Source: Hypericum androsaemum (taxonomy: Eukaryota; Streptophyta; Magnoliopsida; Malpighiales; Hypericaceae). From it: 64,000 nucleotides of DNA. A program made the position numbers and the translations under genes. The stretch lies in assembly GCA_963995505.1 (NCBI GenBank), contig OZ023196.1, positions 12,087,106-12,151,105 of the forward strand, in the 5' to 3' direction. Within the stretch, counting starts at the first letter, position 1; each line of letters opens with the position of its first letter. Under the pieces are notes generated by a model that did not search any database, was not told where the DNA came from, and saw only the letters and a list, made by a program, of their open reading frames with translations. Below are positions 9,637-20,235 of the stretch, piece by piece.

Positions 9637-11272
9637 TGATAAGTGTGTAAACACTCATGTGTTTGTTGTATGATTTGATCATATTTAATCATCATTTGAT
9701 CCGTTTTGGTCTTGTCCTATTGAGTCTTTTGTTTGTTTTATGTTTTTGAGTCTCGATTGGACTTCTACTGTTTGTCGTGTATTTTGGCAAGTACTTGGAG
9801 CGGTTCATGGATAAGTGGAGCTAGGATGAGATGAAGAAAAGCGAGGAGCTGACTTATGAAGATAAGTAGCTCATCCAAAGTCCGGTCTCCAATTCCAGCG
9901 GCCGTCGGTCTTCAATTGCAGACTGACCTTGAAGGACTAAAATGACGATAAGTAGCTCATCTGAAGTCCGATGGAGTCAAATAAAGTGGATGTGGAAAGA
10001 AGACATCCGTGGCTACAACTTTGCTTCAACGGTTATCCTCAAATTATGAGACACAGATGTCCGAAAAATGGTCCCAAAGTCAAGCTCCGAATCTGTGATG
10101 AAATTCCAGAATTCTGGCTTCCGAATTTGAGGAATAATTGCGGGCCCATTTCGAATTTGTTTAGCACTTCCATTTGCTGGAACTGCACATGAGATGTGTG
10201 GCATGTGTAGCATGTTTTGTGTAATAATTTCCCTTGGCATGTGTGGCATGTGTGGCATGTTCTCCATTGGTATCCTTAGGTGGAAAGATGAGCTTTCCAA
10301 CTCAAAAGATAAGCTTTCCAACTCAAAAGAGGAAGGAAAGCTCTCATCTCAACTTCTATAAATAGAGAATGGATGTAGAGACATGGACATGAAGAGATAT
10401 ATAGAGTTGTATGCATAAAATTGGAGGTAGAGACTTGAGAGAAAATACCAAAGGAGGAGCACCATTGGAGGAATGCTAGAAGGAAGCTTGAAGACGGATG
10501 CTTGAGGAAGTTCTTGACCACATCTTGAGCATTCTCTATCTCTCTCTTTAATGTTATTTTCTATCATGTCCTTGTATAAACTTTCTCGTGTTATGAATAT
10601 GTTTTGTGAGTAGTTCTCTTGTGAGTGTGATACCCTAATATGTAATTGATTATCTATGTTAGGTTGTGGTTCGATTATCTTTTATAATAGTTGTTAATTG
10701 GTGTGCTTAATGCATAATCTAAATTGGCCACTTAGATTATGATTCGAGTTGATGATAGTGGACCGAAAGGCACTAAAATTGATGGAAAGAACTAATTAGC
10801 ATGTTCTTCGGTATTAATGAGACGTCTTGATATCGTAAGAATAACCCGCTAGGAGAAATCTTCATAATTGAGATTAGTTTAGTTCTAGGTCTAATTGATG
10901 AGCGAAAGCGTTGATTAGTAATCTAGGCCTTTGCTATCTTAGTTTTATCTCTTTAATGAGCAAAAGCGTTAGGGGAATGCATTAGAACACTCTAGGTACT
11001 ATAAGAGCTTCATAGAACCATAATCTTTACATAGGTAGTTAATCCATAGGGTATCGTGCTCGCTTGTCTCCTATTGAATTTACAACTCTTCTGTTTGCAT
11101 TTTCAATTTTGTTTATTTACTTGCAACCTTTTACAACCTCATAAATCCTTAAATTCTCTCGCTTCGCATAATCACTTGCCTTGATTTTGTGTTCAACCCT
11201 CAGTTCAAAATCCTACTTATTCACTATACTATTTGGTTGTGCGTTTAATTGCTTGTCAATTTGCGTACGTCA
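9637..11272 (+). repeat. LTR 1 (3' LTR) of the Athila-like element
   Basis: It is 1636 bp long, starts TGATAAGTGTGTAAAC and ends TTTGCGTACGTCA. It matches LTR 2 (17501-19136) in reverse complement over its full and identical length. A TATA box (TATAAATA) lies at 10357-10364. The 102-residue open frame on the minus strand (10013-10321) has its counterpart in LTR 2 with five differences and reflects LTR sequence, not a gene. Repeats of CATGTGTGGCATGTGTGGCA lie at 10197-10260. Confidence 0.93.
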
Positions 11273-12089
11273 CTTGTCTCAGTGTTCCCCTGTTCTATGG
11301 CCCCCACACTGTGCTTACTTACAAAAAAGGATTGGCGGATGACATCATCTTCAAGTTATCCAAATGGAAAGGCTCCTATTTATCTTTGGCTGGTCGGGCT
11401 TGTCTTATTCAGTCTGTCATCTAGAGCTCTTTGACTCATTCTATGATGGTCTATAAATGGCCATGCACTCTTATTAAGTAGGTTGATAAGTGCATTCGCA
11501 ACTTCGTCTAGACTGGCGGTACTCATGAGCGGGTCTCTTGCATCGTAAAGTGGGACAAGGTATGTTCCCCCCGTTAGGAGGGGGGTTTGGGTCTCCGCTC
11601 TCTTGCTCAAATGAACTCAGCTTACCTTAATCGTTTATCTTGGGATATTTTATATAGCTCAGTTGGCTACTTTGAGGTGCTTAGAGACCGCATTTATTGC
11701 TCGAAAGCAGACGCCCCATGGGCTTATGTCATATCTTCTTTTATGAAAGGCTTTCGTCATTATTTTTTGGATATTCGTCTCTCTTCGCACCAGCTGATTG
11801 GTGAGGATTCGAATACCATTTTTTGGTTGGACAATTTGCTCGGGTATGTGATTGCTGACCGAATTGGGGTTCCATCGTACCTGCGCGGTCTATGTATTTT
11901 CCCAGTCTCTGCTTACTAGTCTGATGGTTGCTGGCTAATACAACAGATTTGCTTGGCGGCTTTCCCCGACATTGTGGAGGACATGCTGAAATTCTATTTT
12001 GGCCCTCCCTGGAGTGATCGCACAATCTGGATTCATTCCCCTGATGGTTGCCTCTCCCCAAAGGTAGCCTATGAACACCTTCGTCCCTC

Positions 12090-12306
12090 CTTTCCCTTGG
12101 TCAGCTAGGGGTCTTAAATTTGGGCCCGCTTCATCCCGCCTCGTCGTTCCTTGTTGTATGGCGTGCTATTCATGGTGCCCTCCCCACGATGGATGCTCTT
12201 CGTAGACACGGCTTTATTGGCCCTGCGATTTGTTTTCTCTACATGTCAGATGCTGAATCTCTTGATCATCTGCTTGTGGGATGCCCTTTCTCTGCTTCCA
12301 TCTAGA
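12090..12306 (+). pseudogene. LINE RT zinc-binding domain (zf-RVT)
   Basis: The frame gives HPASSFLVVWRAIHGALPTM, then DALRRHGFIGPAICFLYMSD, then AESLDHLLVGCPFS. This is the W-x-x-H/W-R...LPT...L-x-x-R-G...C...E-S-x-x-H-L-x-x-x-C spacing of the zf-RVT domain found between RT and RNase H in plant LINE ORF2. The second Cys of the first pair is replaced. Flanking frames are broken, so it is a fragment of the LINE pseudogene. Confidence 0.75.
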
Positions 12307-12599
12307 GAAAGCTTTTTGAAACTTTCCACACTACCTGGTCGACTGTCCTAGCTTTAACAAGCTAGTTGTTCGAGTGATGTAGGTTTGCGGCAGTCCTCAG
12401 ATCTATTTTTGATATGGCTTGTAGTCTTTATAACCTATGCGTGGGCCATTTGGACTGAGAGGAATAGGAGGATTTTTTATGACACTAGATATAGGACGGA
12501 CTCGGTGTTTTTGGATCTCAAGAGGAGCTTGATATCTTCAGATCCCTTCGAGTTTCTTCTCGTTCACGGTGGGCCCCAGTTATGAAAGAGGTCCGCTAG

Positions 12600-13020
12600 C
12601 TCTGCCCCCCTCCCGAGTGGACAAAATATAATTCGGATGGCAGCGCCGGAAGGGCGCCTGGTCCTATTTCAGCTGAAGGAGTTTTTTGTAACCATTGTGG
12701 CTTTGTTCGTGGTTGATTCGAGTAGCATTAGGGGTCGGGATTTACTTTCAAAGCTGAGCTGGTTGCTGCTATGATGGCCATGGAGATTGCCTTTCAGAAA
12801 GGTTGGCATCAGCTCTGGTTGGAGACCGACTCCACGTATGTCTTCCACCTTTTTCAAGACCTGCAGGCGCAGGTCCCCTGGCATTTCAGATTCTGTTGGC
12901 TTCAGATGTGAGGTTTACTCGCCGCCTTGACATTTAGAGTTTCGCACATCTTTCTCGAAGGGTATGCTGCTCCGGATGCACTAACAAAAATTTCGGTGAG
13001 TGGTTGGTGGCCGAATTTTT
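12600..13020 (+). pseudogene. LINE RNase H domain
   Basis: The domain reads AELVAAMMAMEIAFQKGWHQ, then LWLETDSTYVFHLF with the catalytic Asp, then QVPWHF, then RVSHIFLEGYAAPDALTK, and ends GWWPNFF. A TGA interrupts it near 12909 after the WLQM segment. It is homologous to the fragment at 2558-2815. It would degrade the RNA strand during LINE reverse transcription; in this copy it is inactive. Confidence 0.8.
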
Positions 13021-13250
13021 TTGACTCCATCATTAGCACATTGACCGTGACCTTTCGGGAATGCCTTTTTACCGCTTCGTTCCTTGATGTTTGTTTCTTG
13101 TTGTAATTGCGTTTTCTTTCTGCGTTTGTTTCCTCCTCTCGAACCCCCGCTTTGTGGGTGTGGCGAGGGGCTGGTGGTTGGGTTCCTTTGCTGACTTTGT
13201 TCCTTTTTCTTTCTTTTATGGAGGCCCTTTGTCGGAATAAAGAAAGAGCT

Positions 13251-13263
13251 TTTGATTAAGTCA
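13251..13263 (+). repeat. LINE target-site duplication, 3' copy
   Basis: TTTGATTAAGTCA directly follows the LINE 3' end. The exact reverse complement is at 23485-23497 beside the LINE 5' end. The two copies now face opposite ways because of the inversion described in the findings. Confidence 0.88.
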
Positions 13264-16200
13264 TGCCTTTAATAACGTGACAGAGACTAGGGATATTTTT
13301 GTTATTAATATTGGCTTTTTCACTCCTTGTTCTCTCTTTCATCTTCCCTGGCTTTCCTTCGTCGTTTCTTGGCTCCCAAGTCCCACCTCCCTCTTCTTTT
13401 GCCATTCCTTTATACTTAGTGTGGCTTCTTTCACATTTTACTTATGATTTCTACTGTTATCTTTGATGCGATTCTCACGTTATCTTGTGATTGTTCTCAA
13501 AGTTCTCACCTTTTGGAATCTATTTAGTTGATAAGTCCCTCCTAGATTAGTGGACGTACAAAGAATACATGGTTGTTTCTTCTGACGTAGGAGTTGCAGA
13601 TGATAAAAACTTACAAAGGGGGGCAAATGATATTGCAAGTGCCAGCCTTTTTGAAAAGCATACCGACATTTTTCAAAGGGAAAAATAACGACACATTATG
13701 CAAAGACCAGTCTTACAACCCATATCTATGTCCAGTTATGAAGTCTCTCCTTAATGATCACCTCTTAGATAGTTCGATCTCTCTGTGCTACCTTTAGGAT
13801 GTATTAATCAACTAGATCTGCTACTCTAATCATGTCCCTAATCCGTCACCGTTCTGATGGGACTGCCCACTGCCGCTCGACCGCCGCGAGACCACCTTCG
13901 CATCATCCTTCTTCTTGTTCCTGCTGCCACTACTCCGAGTGAATCCACCCACCAGGGCGGATTTGGGTGGGAAGATACGCAGTAGGTGGCAGCGGAGGAC
14001 TCCGTGACAGTGGGAAACTAGTTGAACATGGATATCGGCCATTTCCAAGTCATTTCAGGGAAGACAAACTTCTCTTTACAGGCGACGTCGTAGCTAGGAA
14101 GCGATGAAGCTGGATCTCAATTTGTTTAGTTTCTAGATTGGTTTGGGTACCCACTGCCCACCGAGGTTAGAGACGACGAAGCTGGATCTTGGACAGGCAT
14201 CCTGGCATAATCGAGTCCTGCTAGGTCGATTGAACTTCCTCGGAGACTCATCGTGTCTAGGTCGGTGAGGCAGGGGAGTCCTCACTGGTTGTCAGAGGAT
14301 TCATTGAAGGAGTCGAGGCTAATTACCATCGAGGATGCCATCACTGTTGGACTGATTCTATCTGGGTTTTGTTGTAGGGTCGATATCGGCGGCAGGTGAA
14401 GCTCGGGATGACTAACAGTCAAAGCAGCATCTTCCCGGCGTTGAATTTTTGGTTGTTGTATCGCCTTCGGCGAGAAGGCAAGGATCGGAGGAAGGGATTT
14501 TTTTAAGAGTATTTTGGTCATTTCATTGAGAAATGAAAAAATAGCAGCTGATATTAGCGAGGGATCCGAAAGTAATATAAAATCAAAGACGGAGATGGGA
14601 AAATGCTTTTTCAAACAGAGGGGATTAAATCATCAATTTATTCGAATACAAAGGACATTACAATAATTTGCCCTAATGAAAATGAAAAGCATAAAAGAAA
14701 GAGTAAGGGAAGAAGTCACCGGTACGATGGAAGTCTCACTAACAATCGAAAGGAAAACCAAAAGTATCAAGTGAAATGTCAAAAAGGAGATGTCTCCAAA
14801 ACATAGAATGAGAAGGGTTTATAGAAAACTATGATGAAAAAAATCTAACAGGCAGGAGGCCGCCAATAGGAAAAAATCCTAACTTCTAGCCCCTCGTAAA
14901 AATGTAAAGAAACGGTGAAAATATGACATAATGTTCTGTGACTTTTTCTGACATGGCTCAATTGGCATACACTAAAGGGTAATTAGCGTACGCAAATGGT
15001 AGTAATCGGATAATTCGGCATATGCCAGCTGAGTATTGGCATACGCTAATAGGCTTGATCGCATAATTAGGCATATGCAAGCTGGGTCTTGGAGTACACT
15101 AATCAGACTTGGCCTTCGACATTTCTTTCCTTGGACTCCACGACTCTTTCGCTCCTACAAGACAATACAAAATGTAAACGTCTATTCTCACAACTAACCT
15201 AGAATAAAATAGGACAATACGAAAAAAAAACTTAAAAAAAACACTACAAATGATACGACAAATAAGTATACAATTTGACTCCCATCAAAACAAAATAAGG
15301 GCACATTAGTAAAAAATAACGGCACATTAAACAAAATAAAATTATTTTTAAATGTTAAAAAATTATTTAATCATTATCTTCGAACAAGTTTACACTATAA
15401 GTACCTTTAGCTTTAAGAAACTATACAACTCACAGAAAACGTTATTTTCCAATGACGTTAATTTTAATATTATACAAATGACTATATTAGTACTTTTCAA
15501 ATAGGTCAAAAAATAAACTTAAAAGTTTGAAATTGGAAAACAAAAGGAAATACCAATGGAGTTTTTGACAATTTTGCCAAAAAGAAAAGGAAAAGCGAAG
15601 TCCTTGTTTGCATACCTGTACGCTTTTGACCCAAAGAATGACAACCATACCCCTTCTTTTTAAGCGTAAAAATAAGGAAGTCGGTTTCGCTTATCATTTG
15701 AGCGTAAAAATTACCGAAGAACTGAAGAGCCGCGCATCTACGAGCGGACATCGTCGGTCATTTCAGTATCATCGGACACCATTATCTTCATGTCCATGTC
15801 CAATACATTGGGAAGTCAGGCAATCGCCACCGTGTACTGTTGTTGTGAGAACCCTAAAACCAATTTGGACAATAATAAAAAATTATTGATCTAATTGTAA
15901 TTGGACAAGGTTAGAGTTTGGCTATATTAAGGAGATAGACAACCTTTTTTCGCTTCCCTTGGCTGAAATCTCGCAGATAACAAGGTGCAGTCCTCGTTCT
16001 TGAGAAAATCCAACGGTGAAATTTTGTTAGATTAAAACGAATTCCTGATATCTTAGGAAAGATTCTGAAGCGTGATGATAACATCTTATTGGTTTCGTTT
16101 GTTTCCATTTATTTCGATATGAGATTGTTTGGTTCAATGTTTCGTTTGATTTTATTGGTTGAAATGTCTAGTTATTGAGCCGAGGTGCTTATTGATGAGA

Positions 16201-16653
16201 TGTTGTTGACGACTTATGAAAAAAATATCTTATCCTATGGTTTCGAAACACACAGCTTTATTTGTATATAAATAAATCATTTGGAACATTTACAATAACA
16301 TTATAATTTTCATCAATTTCCACAACCACACAAACCCAAGACATTGACTTTACGAAAGTCATCGACTAAGATCGGCTCGGCCTCAAGGAGAAAAGCTAAG
16401 CTACTACAGGCTATACTAGCACGAACGACGTAGTCTCGGGCCCAAATCTTACAAAAGATCAACTCAAAGGAAATAGGAACCTACGGTATATTTTGTTAAT
16501 AATGTATGCAAGAAGAAAATTTTGTAATCTCGCAGCCGTCAATCTCTTCAAAATTCTAATACGACAAAACTCATTGACAAAAGATCGCACCTGGAAAAAA
16601 GGTGCTTAATAGGAACCTATTTAGTAGTAACCAGAGAAGTATACTATTTTTTA
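13264..16653. other. unrecognised sequence between LINE and MITE
   Basis: No frame gives a known domain. The longest are 13830-14048 and 14282-14614 (-), which begin in GC-richer, low-homology sequence, and 15608-15889 (+). At 14950-15120 a loose repeat built on GGCATATGC / GGCATACGCTAAT occurs about three times. Near 15640 is a 30-bp block shared with 4690-4720. The segment 16310-16450 is shared with 23810-23940 and is listed separately. Confidence 0.4.
16310..16450 (-). repeat. repeat family copy D, coding-like segment
   Basis: On the minus strand this reads AFLLEAEPILVDDFRKVNVLGL, aligning with PLLLKAEPVSVYGFRKVGVLGL at 23810-23900. Both the DNA and the protein reading are conserved between the two copies. 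I do not recognise the family. It could be an exon of a gene carried by, or next to, the repeat. Confidence 0.4.
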
Positions 16654-16950
16654 GGGATAATTACTCTCGGACTCCTGCTGTTTGACATATTTATTTCTCA
16701 CCCTCTGGTTTTTCGACAATCGATTAAAAATTTTCCATAGTTTGATTTTATTATACTCTGAAGCTCCTCGCTGACGTCAGCAGATATTTTTAAATTTTTT
16801 TATAATAGAAATGAAAAAAATACCCTTGGAAAAAATAAAAAAAATCTGCAAGGGGCCTAGGAGTATTATAAAACTAAATTATGAAAAGTTTTTAATCGAT
16901 TGTCGAAAGGGGAATATTCCAAACACCAGAAGCCTCAAAGTAATTATCCC
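16654..16950. mobile_element. MITE with long terminal inverted repeats
   Basis: The ends are inverted repeats that fold into one hairpin. Left: GGGATAATTACTCTCGGACT... and ...TCGACAATCGATTAAAAA. The right end in reverse complement gives GGGATAATTACTTTGAGGCT... and ...TCGACAATCGATTAAAAA. Similarity covers well over 100 bp on each arm. Flanks are TATTTTTTA and TATTTTTAT, an imperfect 9-bp duplication of MULE type. The element is 297 bp and has no coding capacity. It sits 33 bp beyond the stop codon of the P450 3' half. Confidence 0.75.
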
Positions 16951-16983
16951 TATTTTTATCTTTATAATGAAATTTTAAAGGTT

Positions 16984-17346
16984 TTATTGATCCTTGTTGG
17001 TCGTCGCCGGGGTGGCGACCAGGTAGAGTGGCGTCTTCGGTTTAACAACAATGCCAACGGCTTCTTCTACGTCCACAAGTTCAGGCCTCATGCCTTTGGG
17101 CAACTCCCAATCAAAGCAGTAGAGAAGGTTAGCGATCACAAGCTCGATAACCGCGGAGGCGAAATTCATCCCAGGGCAAGCTCTACGACCAACTCCGAAT
17201 GGGATAAGCTCGTAGTGTTGCCCTCTGTAATAGACATCACTGTTTAAGAACCTTTCGGATCAAAATTCGAACGCACTTTCCCATGATTTCGTGTCCATTG
17301 CCATCGATAGGGCGTTAATGAACACCATGGTTTTAGCAGGGATATG
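16984..17346 (-). pseudogene. cytochrome P450 (CYP71-type) exon 2, 3' half
   Basis: On the minus strand the sequence starts at HIPAKTMVFINALSMAMDT, then SERFLNSDVYYRGQHYELIP, then the heme-binding loop FGVGRRACPG, then ASAVIELVIANLLYCFDWEL, and ends PATTNKDQ with TAA. The Trp of the usual FWPERF motif has become TGA, so the exon carries a stop as well as being split. Its first bases (CATATC, codons HI) follow, 12 bp later in the gene, the last codon at 5580-5582. Orientation is opposite to that half. Confidence 0.9.
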
Positions 17347-17480
17347 ATGTCAGGGCCAAGTCCTGCACTCCGGGTTCTTGGCATGCACTAAAGAGACTCG
17401 CAAAAGCAAGCGCACAAAATCAGCAAATATGCTGTACACAAAACCAATTGCTTTTGGTTTTATGTCCTAAAATCTCAGTT

Positions 17481-17497
17481 CCATGTCGACGGTGCCA
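17481..17497 (-). promoter_or_regulatory. primer-binding site of the Athila-like element
   Basis: On the minus strand TGGCACCGTCGACATGG starts 3 nt inside the LTR end. It resembles the TGGCGCCGTYGCCGG tRNA-complementary site usual in Athila/Tat elements, with a few changes. It marks the 5' side of the element and shows that LTR 2 is the 5' LTR. Confidence 0.75.
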
Positions 17498-17500
17498 ATT

Positions 17501-19136
17501 TGACGTACGCAAATTGACAAGCAATTAAACGCACAACCAAATAGTATAGTGAATAAGTAGGATTTTGAACTAAGGGTTGAACACAAAATCAAGGCAAGTG
17601 ATTATGCGAAGCGAGAGAATTTAAGGATTTATGAGGTTGTAAAAGGTTGCAAGTAAATAAACAAAATTGAAAATGCAAATAGAAGAGTTGTAAATTCAAT
17701 AGGAGACAAGCGAGCATGATACCCTATGAATTAACTACCTATGTCAAGATTATGGTTCTATGAAGCTCTTATAGTACCCAGAGTGTTCTAATGCATTCCC
17801 CTAACGCTTTCGCTCATTAGAGAGATAAAACTAAGATAGCAAAGGCCTAGATTACTAATCAACGCTTTCGCTCATCAATTAGACCTAGAACTAAACTAAT
17901 CTCAATTATGAAGATTTTTTCTAGCGGGTTATTCTTACGATATCAAGACGTCTCATTAATACCTAAGAATATGCTAATTAGTTCTTTCAATCAATTTTAG
18001 TGCCTTTCGGTCCACTATCATCAACTCGAATCATAATCTAAGTGGCCAATTTAGATTATGCATTAAGCACACCAATTAACAACTATTATAAAAGATAATC
18101 GAACCACAACCTAACATAGATAATCAATCACATATTAGGGTATCACACTCACAAGAGAACTACTCACAAAATATATTCATAACACGAGAAAGTTTATACA
18201 AGGACATGATAGAAAATAACATTAAAGAGAGAGATAGAGAATGCTCAAGATGTGGTCAAGAGCTTCCTCAAGCATCCTTCTTTAAGTTACCTTCTAGCAT
18301 TCCTCCAATGGTGCTCCGCCTTTGGTGTTTTCTCTCAAGTCTCTACCTCCAATTTTATGCATACAACTCTATATATCTCTTCATGTCCATGTCTCTACAT
18401 CCATTCTCTCTTTATAGAAGTTGAGATGAGAGCTTTCCTTCCTCTTTTGAGTTGGAAAGCTTATCTTTTGAGTTGGAAAGCTCATCTTTCCACCTAAGGA
18501 TACCAATGGAGAACATGCCACACATGCCACACATGCCAAGAAAAATCATTACACAAAACATGCTACACATGCCACACATCTCATGTGCAGTTCCAGCAAA
18601 TGGAAGTGCTAAACAAATTCGAAATGGGCCCGCAATTATTCCTCAAATTCGGAAGCCAGAATTCTGGAATTTCATCACAGATTCGGAGCTTGACATTGGG
18701 ACCATTTTTCGGACATCTGTGACTCATAATTTGAGGATGACCTTTGAAGCAAAGTTGTAGCCACGGATGTCTTCTTTCCACATCCACTTTATTTGACTCC
18801 ATCGGACTTCAGATGAGCTACTTATCGTCATTTTAGTCCTTCAAGGTCAGTCTGGAATTGAAGACCGGCGGCCGCTGGAATTGGAGACCGGACTTCGGAT
18901 GAGCTACTTATCTTCATAAGTCAGCTCCTCGCTTTTCTTCATCTCATCCTAGCTCCACTTATCTTTGAACCGCTCCAAGTACTTGCCAAAATACACGACA
19001 AATAGTAGAAGTCCAATCGAGACTCAAAAACATAAAACAAACAAAAGACTCAATAGGAGAAGACCAAAACGGATCAAATCATGATTAAATATGATCAAAT
19101 CATACAAAAAACACATGAGTGTTTACACACTCATCA
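17501..19136 (-). repeat. LTR 2 (5' LTR) of the Athila-like element
   Basis: It is 1636 bp, the same length as LTR 1 and its reverse complement. The minus strand starts TGATGAGTGTGTAAAC and ends TTTGCGTACGTCA. The TATA-box position reads TATAAAGA (18409-18416) compared with TATAAATA in LTR 1. Low divergence between the two LTRs implies a fairly recent insertion. Confidence 0.93.
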
Positions 19137-19190
19137 ATAAGTAAAGGGGAGAGAGCCCTACGAAAACCCAAGCACTGACTGCAGTCTGGT

Positions 19191-19944
19191 CTAATGGTTC
19201 CTGGCCAAATGAGAACCAAAGTAGACTCGTGACTTTTGTGGGTTGAAGAAGTGACCCAAACAACAAGCATAGTCCTGCAGGATAGACAAAAGCAGACGGC
19301 AGTTTGCAGTAGAAGCTTTACAAAAAATAAGCACATCATCTGCATAGAGTCGATGGGAGGGGGGAAAGGGAATTTTGGCTAGCCTTAAAGAATTCCAGCT
19401 CACGGCTGTTAGCAACCTCCTGTAAGCGTCTACTAAAGACCTCTTCTGCAGTAATAAAAAGAAGGGGTGAGAGCGGGTCACCCTGCCTAACCCCCCTCGA
19501 ACAGGCAAAATAACCAGCGGGAATGCCATCAACAAGGATCAAAAGCATATCAGAGCCAAGTATACTGTGAACCATGCCGATGAAGGTCGAGGAGAAGGCC
19601 TAACAGCGGAGGACTTCCAGAAGAAAATCCCAATGTAGGGTGTCAAAAGTTTTTCTGATGTCAACCTTGAGGGCCATGTTTCCTTTACATTTTCTACGAT
19701 CAAGACAATTAATGCCCTCAAAAACTAAGGCCATACAGTCATGAATCCTCCTACCTGGAATGAACTTGAATTGGTGGAAAGATAGACGAGAAGATAAGAT
19801 CAAACCAAAGCGAGAAGCCACAATCTTGTTCACAACCTTATACAAAAAGTTGCCTAGAACAATAGGTCTGTAGTCTTCCACTCGCAAAGCACCAGCGAAT
19901 TTAGGAAGGAGCACGACAAAGTTGGAATTCAGGCCAGAAGGCAT
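19191..19944 (-). pseudogene. LINE reverse transcriptase domain
   Basis: RT motifs in order are SNFVVLLPK and VEDYRPIVLGNFLYKVVNKI, then NMALKVDIRKTFDTLHWDFL (motif A; the second Asp of the family's D-x-x-K-A-F/Y-D is kept), then GYFACSRGVRQGDPLSPLLF (motif B), then LYADDVLIF (catalytic YADD), then FNPQKSRVYFG. These would copy LINE RNA at the target site. The readings lie in at least three frames, so several indels have occurred. Confidence 0.9.
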
Positions 19945-20235
19945 TTGACCAATCGAGAAGAACTCCTGTACAGCAAGGGATACCTCCGGATCAATAACCA
20001 GCCACGCAACTTAAAAGAAATGACCATTAAAACCCGAATTGGTCTAAATCAAAAATAGTGTTTTTGATTTCCTCCAAAGAGGGCACACGGGTCAGCTCCG
20101 CATTTTGGTTGTTCGAGACCACAGAAGGGAGGAGGTATCCAATCATCTCAAAGAAACCAGAACCATTGCCCAAAAAAGAAAAGAGCGAGTGGAAGTTAGC
20201 GATAATGTGTTCTCTGATCAGCTGCTTGTTCTCAG

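Larger units (their letters stand above)
5583..11272 (+). mobile_element. Athila-like Ty3/gypsy element, gag to 3' LTR
   Basis: This is the larger of two pieces of one LTR retrotransposon. In order it holds the end of the leader, gag, aspartic protease, a long non-coding 3' region, a polypurine tract and the 3' LTR (9637-11272). The missing 5' part (LTR, PBS, first leader bases) is at 17347-19136 on the other strand. Reverse transcriptase, RNase H and integrase are absent. The sequence passes from the end of protease straight into the type of spacer that follows integrase in Athila elements. The element was therefore non-autonomous before or after insertion. The LTR ends at CA (11271-11272) and is followed by CTTGT. 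Confidence 0.88.
11273..13250 (+). mobile_element. LINE, 3' half (end of RT to 3' end)
   Basis: Reading + from the LTR edge, the sequence gives the C-terminal part of a plant LINE ORF2. First come SVPLFYGP and LSKWKGSYLSLAGRACLIQSV (end of the RT/thumb region), then LRSLAQMNSAYLNRLSWD, then an RT zinc-binding domain, then RNase H and a short 3' UTR ending near AATAAAGAAAGAGC. Stops and frameshifts are frequent. The 5' half is at 19137-23484 on the opposite strand. The 3' end is fixed by a 13-bp target duplication (13251-13263) that matches the one at the LINE 5' end. Confidence 0.88.
17347..19136 (-). mobile_element. Athila-like element, 5' LTR, PBS and leader
   Basis: Reading on the minus strand: LTR 2 (19136 to 17501), a 3-bp spacer, the primer-binding site, then about 130 bp of leader that ends abruptly at 17347 against P450 sequence. 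The remaining element (end of leader onward) is at 5583-11272 on the + strand. The flank outside the LTR is CTTAT on the minus strand, against CTTGT outside LTR 1, a 4-of-5 match as expected for a gypsy target duplication. Confidence 0.88.

Noticed and set aside
10013..10321. 102-residue open frame conserved at 18452-18760
   Set aside because: Both copies lie in the same place in the two LTRs of one element, so conservation reflects LTR identity, not a gene.
13830..14614. Two minus-strand frames in GC-richer sequence
   Set aside because: No domain, no splice structure and no homology to other parts of the window, so too weak to call genes.
9637..19136. Inversion by recombination between the two inverted LTRs
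   Set aside because: The junctions map to the P450 exon and the gypsy leader, outside both LTRs.
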